6,303 bases of DNA from Methylophilaceae bacterium (GTDB taxonomy: Bacteria > Pseudomonadota > Gammaproteobacteria > Burkholderiales > Methylophilaceae), in NCBI GenBank assembly GCA_025362115.1, contig JANYIK010000184.1, forward strand, positions 1 to 6,303, in the 5' to 3' direction. Shown in pieces: positions 1 to 5,196 of this stretch. The notes below the pieces were generated by a model. The model searched no databases. It was given only the letters and a program-made list of their open reading frames with translations, and was not told where the DNA came from. Made by a program: the position numbers and the translations under genes. Each line of letters opens with the position of its first letter. Positions within the stretch are counted from its first letter, which is position 1.

Positions 1-23
1 CACTGTTTAAGGAGAGTAAATAA
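1..23 (+). CDS. possible 3' end of an upstream gene (prpB candidate), partial
   Basis: Reading from base 3 gives the short tail LFKESK followed by TAA at 21-23. In prp operons the gene before prpC is usually prpB (2-methylisocitrate lyase), and from memory PrpB proteins tend to end in an L-F plus a short charged tail, which this would fit. Only six codons are visible and another frame also stops nearby (TAA at 8-10), so the assignment is little more than a guess from gene order. Confidence 0.2.
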
Positions 24-26
24 ACC

Positions 27-107
27 CCCTCACCCCAGCCCTCTCCCGCTTGCGGGAGAGGGTGCCGAGTCCCCTCCCCCGTGGGCGGGGGAGGGTTAGG
101 GAGAGGG
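27..107. repeat. REP-like palindromic intergenic repeat upstream of prpC
   Basis: The arms 27-49 and 85-107 are imperfect inverted repeats (about 19 of 23 positions pair). Inside are two tight hairpins: 39-49 with 52-62 (11 bp, TT centre) and 72-81 with 86-95 (10 bp, 4-nt loop). The C-T-rich/G-A-rich composition (CCCTCTCCCGC and its complement) is typical of dispersed REP-type repeats in many proteobacteria. It sits in the leader just before the prpC ribosome-binding site, so it could affect mRNA stability or separate prpC from an upstream gene; that role is inferred. Confidence 0.75.
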
Positions 108-132
108 CGCTTGTGTTACATCGTGAGGAGTT

Positions 133-1278
133 ATGATGGAAACTGAACAACCAAAAAAGAAAAAAGGCGTTGCGCTGGCGGGTGTGGCTGCGGGTACCAC
201 GGCCATTTGCACCGTCGGCCACACCGGCAACGACCTGCACTATCGCGGCTACGATATTATTGAGCTGGCCAATGGCGCGACGTTTGAAGAGGTCGCCTGG
301 TTGCTGATTCATGGCGAATTGCCGACCAAGGAACAACTCGCTGCTTATCACAAAAAGCTGAAAACCCTGCGCGGCTTGCCCGATGCGCTCAAAAAAGTAC
401 TGGAGCAAATCCCCGCCACCACCCACCCCATGGACGTGATGCGCACCGGCTGCGCCATGCTGGGTACGCTACAACCCGAAGCCACAGACCGCAATATTGA
501 AAGCGCAAAGGATTTGGGCGATCGGCTGATTGCCTGCTTTGGCTCCATCCTGCTCTACTGGTACCACTTTAGCCACAACGGTAAGCGCATAGAAGTGGAG
601 GCCGACGATGATTCCGTTGCTGCGCACTTTTTACACCTGCTGCACGGCAAAAAACCTTCCGACTTGCACATCCGCGCTATGAATACCTCGCTGGTGTTGT
701 ATGCCGAGCATGAATTCAACGCCTCCACCTTCACTGCCCGCGTGGTGGCTGGCACCTTGTCGGATATGTATTCCTGCATCACTGGCGCGATTGGCGCGCT
801 GCGCGGCCCCAAGCACGGCGGCGCCAACGAAGCCGCGATGGAGATCATCCAGCGCTACAAAAATGCCGACGAGGCGGAAGCCGACATTGTGCGCCGCATG
901 GCCGCCAAGGAAATCATCATCGGCTTTGGTCATCCGGTGTACACCATCGCCGACCCGCGCAACGAGTGTATCAAGGCCACCAGCCGTGCCCTGTGCGAAG
1001 ATGGCAATAATCTTAATTTATTCGACATCTCATCCCGCATCGAAACCGTGATGTGGCGCGAAAAGAAAATGTTCCCCAATCTCGATTGGTACAGCGCGTC
1101 GAGCTATCACATGATGGGGGTTCCCACCGGTATGTTCACGCCCATCTTCGTCATCAGCCGCACCACCGGCTGGGTGGCGCATGTGATCGAACAACGGATT
1201 GATAACAAGATTATCCGCCCCAACGCGGAATATAACGGGCCGGACAACCGGGCATTTATTCCAATTTCACAACGCTAA
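133..1278 (+). CDS. prpC: 2-methylcitrate synthase PrpC
   Basis: Citrate-synthase-family enzyme that condenses propionyl-CoA with oxaloacetate to 2-methylcitrate, the first step of the cytoplasmic 2-methylcitrate cycle. The 381 residues match the usual length of PrpC (about 370-390), shorter than hexameric GltA. The expected catalytic triad is visible: His228 in GPKHGGANEA, His267 in GFGHPVYT and Asp318 in LDWYSAS. Other family blocks are VGHTGNDLHYRGYDI (about 28-42), AEHEFNAST (191-199) and SRTTGWVAHVIEQR (342-355), holding the substrate-binding His193 and arginines. Two ATG codons stand in tandem at 133 and 136; GAGGAG at 125-130 is only 2 nt from the first and 5 nt from the second, so 136 is the likelier start (380 residues). 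The N-terminus is lysine-rich (KKKK near residues 8-11). PrpC rather than GltA is supported by the prpD downstream. No promoter was recognised in the visible leader. Confidence 0.95.
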   Translation: MMETEQPKKKKGVALAGVAAGTTAICTVGHTGNDLHYRGYDIIELANGATFEEVAWLLIHGELPTKEQLAAYHKKLKTLRGLPDALKKVLEQIPATTHPMDVMRTGCAMLGTLQPEATDRNIESAKDLGDRLIACFGSILLYWYHFSHNGKRIEVEADDDSVAAHFLHLLHGKKPSDLHIRAMNTSLVLYAEHEFNASTFTARVVAGTLSDMYSCITGAIGALRGPKHGGANEAAMEIIQRYKNADEAEADIVRRMAAKEIIIGFGHPVYTIADPRNECIKATSRALCEDGNNLNLFDISSRIETVMWREKKMFPNLDWYSASSYHMMGVPTGMFTPIFVISRTTGWVAHVIEQRIDNKIIRPNAEYNGPDNRAFIPISQR

Positions 1279-1285
1279 CCCACAC

Positions 1286-1391
1286 CGTCATTCCGGCGGA
1301 GGCCGGAATCCAGTTCAGTCAAAGAGTAGCGGTAACGACAGGCCGAACTCTATAGATATTTGGCTGGATTCCGGCCTCCGCCGGAATGACG
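1286..1391. repeat. 106-bp element with perfect 28-bp inverted repeats
   Basis: Bases 1286-1313 and 1364-1391 are exact reverse complements over 28 bp, separated by a 50-bp spacer with no recognised content. Each arm is itself a hairpin: ATTCCGGC, GGAG loop, GCCGGAAT (1290-1309, and the same in the other arm). This CGTCATTCC...GGAATCCAG architecture belongs to the widespread REP-type repeats and recalls the dRS3 (ATTCC-n-GGAAT) repeats of Neisseria. It starts 7 nt after the prpC stop, so in a prpC-prpD transcript it would form a very stable stem-loop. There is no T-run, so it is not a standard terminator. Confidence 0.9.
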
Positions 1392-1436
1392 AATGAAATT
1401 ATTTGAAAGAAAGTAAGGTTATGGATAGCTCCAAAG

Positions 1437-1552
1437 TTCAGAATTTCGGGATGCAGTGTAAGGCGCACGGCGCGCAGGAACCGAAGACATATCAGATAGA
1501 TAGGCGAGGTTACGAGCACCGCGCAACGCAGCCAGTGCGCCCGAAAAATGAA
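1437..1552. repeat. structured intergenic element upstream of prpD
   Basis: The outer ends are imperfect inverted repeats: TTCAGAATTTCGGG (1437-1450) against CCCGAAAAATGAA (1540-1552). A second inner pair, GGCGCAC (1462-1468) with GTGCGCC (1535-1541), reinforces it, and GC-rich GCGC blocks lie further inside (1470-1475, 1521-1524). The middle (about 1480-1515) is not obviously paired. No credible reading frame crosses it. It is either another dispersed palindromic repeat or a structured leader of prpD, ending 5 nt before the prpD ribosome-binding site. I have a vague memory of similar intergenic sequences in betaproteobacteria but cannot confirm it. Confidence 0.55.
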
Positions 1553-1570
1553 TCTTTGGAGGTATCCTGA

Positions 1571-3031
1571 ATGTCAGCGCATATTTCTAATATCCGCCCC
1601 GACCCCGATCAAGTGCTGGTGGACATCGCCAACTATGTCCACGATTACGTCATCAACAGCGACGAGGCCTACGACACCGCCCGCAACTGCTTGATGGATA
1701 CGCTGGGTTGCGGCTTCGAGGCATTGGACTACCCCGCCTGCACTAAGCTGCTCGGCCCTGTAGTGGATGGCACAGTCGTACCGAATGGCGCAAAAGTGCC
1801 GGGCACGCCCTATCAGCTCGACCCTATCCTTGCTGCTTTCAACATCGGCGCGATGATCCGCTGGCTGGATTTCAACGACACCTGGCTGGCCGCCGAATGG
1901 GGTCATCCGTCCGATAACCTGGGCGGGATTCTCGCAACAGCGGATTGGCTGTCGCGCACTCGAATGGCGCAGGGTAAAACCCCGCTAACGATAAAGGATG
2001 TGTTGACCGCCATGATCAAGGCGCACGAGATCCAGGGCGTGTTGGCGCTGGAAAACAGCTTTAATAGGGTAGGGCTAGACCACGTGGTACTGGTCAAGAT
2101 CGCCTCCGCCGCCGTTGTCGCTGGCATGCTGGGTGCGACCAAGTCACAAATTATTGACGCTGTTTCCAACGCGTGGGTGGACGGGCAAGCTTTGCGAACC
2201 TATCGCCACAGCCCCAACACCGGCTCGCGCAAATCCTGGGCGGCGGGCGATGCCACCAGCCGCGCAGTGCGTTTGGCGTTGATGGTGATGAAGGGGGAAA
2301 TGGGCTACCCCTCTGCCTTGACCGCCAAGACCTGGGGCTTCTACGACGTGCTGTTCAAAGGCAACGCGTTCAAATTCCAGCGGCCTTATGGCTCTTACGT
2401 GATGGAGCAGGTGCTGTTCAAAATCTCCTTCCCCGCCGAATTCCACGCGCAAACCGCGGTGGAATGCGCCATCCAGCTCAACGCACAGGTGGGTAGCAAG
2501 TTGCAGACGCCGGAACAGATCGGTGAGATAGACAAGATTGTCATCACCACGCACGAATCGGCGATACGCATCATTGATAAAACCGGCCCGCTCAACAACC
2601 CGGCCGACCGCGACCACTGCATCCAGTACATGGCTGCCATCGGGCTATTGAAAGGCTCGCTGACCGCTGCGGATTATGAAGATGGTGTGGCTGCCGACCC
2701 GCGCGTGGACGCCCTGCGCGACAAAATGATTTGCGTGGAAAAAGCCGAATACACCAAAGATTATCTCGACCCGGAAAAGCGCTCGATTGCCAACGCGATA
2801 CAAGTCTTCTTCAAGGATGGCTCGCACTCGGACAATGTCGCCGTGGAATATCCCATCGGCCACCGCCGCCGTCGCGGCGAGGGTATTCCCGAACTGGTCA
2901 AGAAGTTCAAGGTCAATCTGGCTCGTCGTTTTTCAGCCTCGCAACAGGCCGCAATACTCGACCTGTGCTCCGACCAAAAGAAGCTGGAAGCCATGCCAGT
3001 CAACGAGTTTGTGGATTTAATGGTGGTTTGA
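1571..3031 (+). CDS. prpD: 2-methylcitrate dehydratase PrpD
   Basis: Member of the MmgE/PrpD family; in the 2-methylcitrate cycle it dehydrates 2-methylcitrate to 2-methyl-cis-aconitate in the cytoplasm, without an iron-sulphur cluster. The 486 residues are close to the 483 of the E. coli enzyme. Recognisable blocks are WLDFNDTWLAAEWGHPSDN (98-116), LRTYRHSPNTGSRKSWAAGD (208-227), FKISFPAEFHAQTAVE (283-298) and TGPLNNPADRDHCIQYM (338-354), with a positively charged HRRRRGEGIPELV near 431-443. The start is fixed by GGAGGT at 1558-1563, 7 nt before the ATG. It follows prpC in the same direction after a 292-bp gap filled by two repeat-like elements, so the two may share a transcript or be expressed at different levels. 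A strong hairpin follows 13 nt after the stop. The frame is complete with no sign of decay. Confidence 0.95.
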   Translation: MSAHISNIRPDPDQVLVDIANYVHDYVINSDEAYDTARNCLMDTLGCGFEALDYPACTKLLGPVVDGTVVPNGAKVPGTPYQLDPILAAFNIGAMIRWLDFNDTWLAAEWGHPSDNLGGILATADWLSRTRMAQGKTPLTIKDVLTAMIKAHEIQGVLALENSFNRVGLDHVVLVKIASAAVVAGMLGATKSQIIDAVSNAWVDGQALRTYRHSPNTGSRKSWAAGDATSRAVRLALMVMKGEMGYPSALTAKTWGFYDVLFKGNAFKFQRPYGSYVMEQVLFKISFPAEFHAQTAVECAIQLNAQVGSKLQTPEQIGEIDKIVITTHESAIRIIDKTGPLNNPADRDHCIQYMAAIGLLKGSLTAADYEDGVAADPRVDALRDKMICVEKAEYTKDYLDPEKRSIANAIQVFFKDGSHSDNVAVEYPIGHRRRRGEGIPELVKKFKVNLARRFSASQQAAILDLCSDQKKLEAMPVNEFVDLMVV

Positions 3032-3044
3032 GTTAAGAGCAAGG

Positions 3045-3083
3045 CGAAATAAAAAACCCGGAATTTCCGGGTTTTTTATTTCG
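3045..3083. terminator. bidirectional rho-independent terminator
   Basis: A perfect 19-bp palindrome centred on base 3064: CGAAAT, six A, CCCGGAA, then the complement with six T and ATTTCG. The GC-rich core (CCCGG/CCGGG) followed by a T-run reads as an intrinsic terminator on either strand. It lies between the convergent ends of prpD (stop 3031) and the minus-strand gene (stop codon at 3104-3106), so it can serve both. Confidence 0.9.
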
Positions 3084-3103
3084 ATCTCGTATCTACCCAT
3101 TCA

Positions 3104-3859
3104 TTAAGTGAAAATGTTCTCAATCATCCATTTTTCAAATGGTAAACGATTTTGAGGCTCTAAGCCGAGCTTATCTGCATCTGCCAGCGTTCTCTGAATA
3201 GCGTAGTATGAATGATCAAAAACATTGATTTCGAGCCGCTCGTCATCCCTGTCGTCGTGATGCTTCAGCCTGTTTTGAAACCAATTCCATTCGTTAAAAG
3301 CATCCTTCTCAGTGCGATCACCTGCAATTTCTAACCCAGTACTTTCTCTAGCCTGCTCAATGCTTTCCCATGTTTCTTGGGCAGCAGTTTTTTTGCCCTT
3401 TTGTTTTATTAGCCCCTGAAAAACACCGTCAGCTGCCGCAGCCAATGTAATAGATGAAAGTCGCTTACCACTAAGGAACAAATCAATAGCGTCTTCTAAT
3501 TGTGTAAGCGCTAAATCAGCTTTACTAATTTTTATTGGGTACTCATACCCTAGTGATGGTATTGGGGAACGTTTCGGAGCCTCTTGATTCAGCTTAGTAA
3601 GGTCTACTGAAATATTCAGCCATTCAAAACATGCTCTGACATCTGAAACCAACTCATTATTTCGCTTCTTTCCAGTATCTTCGGTGAAAGTTATTCCATC
3701 TCCTTCTGGAAATGCACTAGCCCAGTAACCTAGCTTTCTAAGCTGATTTATAGAAATGCTAATTTCCGGCTCTCGGCCAATTACATCAGAAACATTCCAT
3801 AAAAGGTTTCCCGTGTATTCATGGTGTGGGGGCAGAAGTACGGCGGGGACTTTGGTCAT
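3104..3859 (-). CDS. uncharacterised protein, possible HEPN-like C-terminal domain, partner of the HigA-type gene
   Basis: A 251-residue soluble protein with no signal peptide or membrane segment; I do not recognise the full protein. The N-terminal part (1-110) is unassigned. The C-terminal part (about 112-250) looks largely helical and resembles, from memory, an unnamed family with a T-L-A-x-A-A helix (here ITLAAAAD, 137-144) and a K-H-x-D-x-D signature (here NRLKHHDDRDDE, 196-207). An R-x3-H arrangement (Arg197, His201) recalls the R-x4-6-H motif of HEPN ribonucleases, but it is one residue short, so HEPN is only a possibility. The start at 3859 is supported by GAAAGG about 9 nt upstream. 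It begins 16 nt after the stop of the HigA-type gene and is probably co-transcribed with it. The base composition is visibly AT-richer than prpC/prpD, suggesting horizontal transfer. A HigB toxin would be about 90 residues, so this is not a normal HigB. Confidence 0.7.
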   Translation of the reverse strand: MTKVPAVLLPPHHEYTGNLLWNVSDVIGREPEISISINQLRKLGYWASAFPEGDGITFTEDTGKKRNNELVSDVRACFEWLNISVDLTKLNQEAPKRSPIPSLGYEYPIKISKADLALTQLEDAIDLFLSGKRLSSITLAAAADGVFQGLIKQKGKKTAAQETWESIEQARESTGLEIAGDRTEKDAFNEWNWFQNRLKHHDDRDDERLEINVFDHSYYAIQRTLADADKLGLEPQNRLPFEKWMIENIFT

Positions 3860-3875
3860 TCAGTGCAACCTTTCT

Positions 3876-4154
3876 TCAAGCCGCTAACGGCTCCACATGC
3901 GGCCTTGGTCGTTGCTCTACCTGCCACAAATCCCACTGCATTTGATTCTTGAGCCATGATTCGGCAGAAGTGCCAGTCAACATGGCAATGCGGATGGCCA
4001 TTTCCGCCGTCAGCGCGGCACGCCCATTCAGCAGGCGCGAAAGCTGGACGCGAGAAACGCTTAAGCACTTGGTGGCCTCGGAAACAGACAAGCTTTCCGG
4101 CAGGAATTCGCGCAGCACTTCGCCGGGGTGTGCGGGGTTAACCATGCGGCTCAT
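3876..4154 (-). CDS. HigA/VapI-family antitoxin, XRE-type helix-turn-helix
   Basis: A 92-residue protein of the HigA addiction-module antitoxin family; members bind DNA and usually neutralise a HigB mRNA interferase. The family opening NPAHPGEVLREFLPE (6-20) is followed by a helix-turn-helix (SVSEATKCLSVSRVQLSRLLNGRA, about 23-46), then LTAEMAIRIAMLTGTSAESWLKNQ (48-71) and MQWDLWQ (72-78). The start at 4154 has GAGGTG at 4163-4168, 8 nt upstream. Classical loci run higB then higA, yet no HigB frame lies upstream (4155-4300 holds promoter-like sequence). Instead a 251-residue gene follows 16 nt downstream. It may be an orphan antitoxin, a plain repressor, or the regulator of the downstream gene. 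A promoter with an internal palindrome sits about 80 nt upstream, which fits autoregulation. Confidence 0.88.
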   Translation of the reverse strand: MSRMVNPAHPGEVLREFLPESLSVSEATKCLSVSRVQLSRLLNGRAALTAEMAIRIAMLTGTSAESWLKNQMQWDLWQVEQRPRPHVEPLAA

Positions 4155-4230
4155 AATGTGTTCACCTCAACGGTAATCCTGCTAATTTACCAACTCGTGA
4201 TCTTCCCCATCAAAGTGGAAAGTCTTGAAA

Positions 4231-4259
4231 ATTGTATCTCTATGAGATACAGGCAGCAA
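4231..4259 (-). promoter_or_regulatory. promoter with internal palindromic operator for the HigA-type operon
   Basis: Read on the minus strand, TTGCTG (4254-4259) and TACAAT (4231-4236) form a -35/-10 pair with 17-bp spacing. The perfect palindrome TGTATCTC-TAT-GAGATACA (4233-4251) fills the spacer and overlaps the -10 box, so a bound dimer would block RNA polymerase. Transcription would start near 4224, leaving a leader of about 70 nt before the antitoxin ATG. Binding by the HigA-type protein is inferred from position and from the usual autoregulation of this family. Confidence 0.6.
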
Positions 4260-4299
4260 TTGGAATTTTCAGATAGGGCAAGCGTGCCTTTTGAGAGGC

Positions 4300-4439
4300 C
4301 TGATTTATTCCGTTCGTGGAGAGTGTTTTTTGTTCGACCCTTCGATAAACCGCGCTATGCGCGGCACTCAGAGCCTGCCCCGTACTTGATACGGGGGCGA
4401 ACGAAAAACGTATCGAACCACATATTTGGAATAAATCAG
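4300..4439. mobile_element. 140-bp MITE-like palindromic element
   Basis: Perfect 12-bp terminal inverted repeats, CTGATTTATTCC (4300-4311) and GGAATAAATCAG (4428-4439), enclose nested inverted repeats: GTTTTTTGTTCG (4325-4336) with CGAACGAAAAAC (4398-4409, 11 of 12 paired). It also holds two hairpins: CCGCGC-TAT-GCGCGG (4350-4364) and CCCCGTA-CTTGA-TACGGGG (4378-4396). No target-site duplication is obvious at the ends and no transposase is present, so it would be non-autonomous. GTTCGACCCTTCGATAA resembles common dispersed GTTCG/CTTCGA repeats of proteobacteria. It occupies most of the 352-bp gene-free gap between the HigA-type gene and vapB; the remainder of the gap is the two promoter/operator regions. 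Confidence 0.6.
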
Positions 4440-4458
4440 CACCTCCTTTGGTGTAATA

Positions 4459-4489
4459 TGATGTATATTATTTGCATATATATACATCA
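4459..4489 (+). promoter_or_regulatory. palindromic operator candidate upstream of vapB
   Basis: TGATGTATAT (4459-4468) and ATATACATCA (4480-4489) are perfect 10-bp inverted repeats around an 11-nt AT-rich centre, ending 17 nt before the vapB ATG. VapB/VapBC complexes commonly bind such palindromes over their own promoter. The AT-rich stretch could supply a -10 box, but no convincing -35/-10 pair was identified. Confidence 0.55.
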
Positions 4490-4506
4490 ACATTAGAAAG
4501 ATTGTC

Positions 4507-4737
4507 ATGCAACGCACCCAGATTTACCTGACTGAAGACGAGCAAAACGCTATCCGGCAAATTGGCACGCGCACCGGACGCAGCCAGAGCGCGCTCATCA
4601 GGGAGGCGATAGACCACTATATTGGCGAAAACCAGCCTGTTATCACGCAAGGCAAACGCATGGTGGCTTTTGCCCTATGGGCGGGGCGAGATGACTTGCC
4701 CAGTCTTGAGCAATTACGCGCCGAGGAGCGGGTATGA
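4507..4737 (+). CDS. vapB: VapB-type antitoxin, ribbon-helix-helix (CopG-like)
   Basis: A 76-residue antitoxin that binds its own operator through an N-terminal ribbon-helix-helix domain and wraps the cognate PIN toxin with its C-terminal tail. The pattern is a beta strand RTQIYLTED (3-11), helix A around 12-22, a T-G-R-S turn, and helix B SQSALIREAIDHYI (26-39). The tail ALWAGRDDLPSLEQLRAEER (56-75) is the usual toxin-contacting segment with a buried Trp58. The ribosome-binding site is weak (AGAAAG at 4495-4500, 6 nt from ATG). The stop overlaps the vapC start in ATGA, implying coupled translation. Confidence 0.9.
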   Translation: MQRTQIYLTEDEQNAIRQIGTRTGRSQSALIREAIDHYIGENQPVITQGKRMVAFALWAGRDDLPSLEQLRAEERV

Positions 4738-5117
4738 GCGGCATTCTGGTGGATACCGACGTGCTGATTGATTTTTTGCGGGGGCATGAGGCTGCGCGGG
4801 ATTTTGTTGCGCAATTGCCGGAGCAGGTGTTTATTTCCGCCATTACGGTGGCCGAGTTGCACGTCGGGGTGCGCAATGGCAAAGAGCGCAACGCGCTGAA
4901 CGATTTTTTGGGTACGTTGCAAATCTTGCCGCTGGATGCAGAAACCGCTGCTGAAGGCGGCCTGTTGCGGCGCGGTTATGGCTCAAGCCACGGCGTAGGC
5001 CTGAATGACGCACTGATTGCTGCCACTGCGCTCCGGCACAAATTAGAGCTGTGTACCCTAAACCAGAAACATTACCCGATGATGCAGGACGTGCGGGTTC
5101 CCTACCAAAAAGGATAA
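4734..5117 (+). CDS. vapC: VapC-type PIN-domain ribonuclease toxin
   Basis: A 127-residue PIN-domain endoribonuclease, normally Mg2+ dependent and held inactive by VapB; VapC toxins typically cleave tRNA or rRNA. The acidic active-site residues are in place: Asp7 in LVDTDVLIDFL, Glu41 in TVAELHVG and Asp92 in LNDALIAATA, followed by the family TLNQKHYPMM block (108-117). The length is normal and the frame intact, so it should be active. The start ATG overlaps the vapB stop (ATGA), and GAGGAG at 4723-4728 inside vapB gives a good ribosome-binding site 5 nt upstream. The cellular target cannot be read from the sequence. No terminator is visible between its stop and the next gene 79 nt on. Confidence 0.93.
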   Translation: MSGILVDTDVLIDFLRGHEAARDFVAQLPEQVFISAITVAELHVGVRNGKERNALNDFLGTLQILPLDAETAAEGGLLRRGYGSSHGVGLNDALIAATALRHKLELCTLNQKHYPMMQDVRVPYQKG

Positions 5118-5196
5118 GCAAACCTCTTGTGGCACATGGCTCCGGTTCGCCCAGCCTGCTAATATGGTCACCTTCATCCACGCGGAAGGTTGAATC

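Noticed and set aside
7..426. 139-residue minus-strand reading frame at the window start
   Set aside because: Its C-terminal half is the translation of the REP repeat (LSRKRERAGVRG type) and the rest is antisense to prpC; a typical false frame.
1199..1396. 65-residue plus-strand frame over the end of prpC
   Set aside because: It is out of frame with prpC and then reads through the inverted repeat (GGGRNPV, LDSGLRRNDE), a common spurious product of this repeat type.
2144..2617. 157-residue minus-strand frame inside prpD
   Set aside because: It is antisense to a well-conserved part of prpD and has no family-like motifs.
3856..4068. 70-residue minus-strand frame overlapping the end of the HigA-type gene
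   Set aside because: It is a shadow of the helix-turn-helix gene in another frame, with no recognisable domain.
4182..4265. Possible remnant of a HigB toxin upstream of the HigA-type gene (minus strand)
   Set aside because: A short frame ending in FHFDGEDHELVN is faintly like a HigB C-terminus, but it is under 30 codons, overlaps the promoter and lacks other HigB motifs.
4128..4496. 122-residue plus-strand frame between the HigA-type gene and vapB
   Set aside because: It crosses the promoter and the whole palindromic element, has no ribosome-binding site or family-like sequence, and ends in the vapB operator.
5118..5196. Possible promoter for the propeller gene (TAATAT at 5160-5165)
   Set aside because: No reasonable -35 box lies 16-18 bp upstream, so the match is not above chance.
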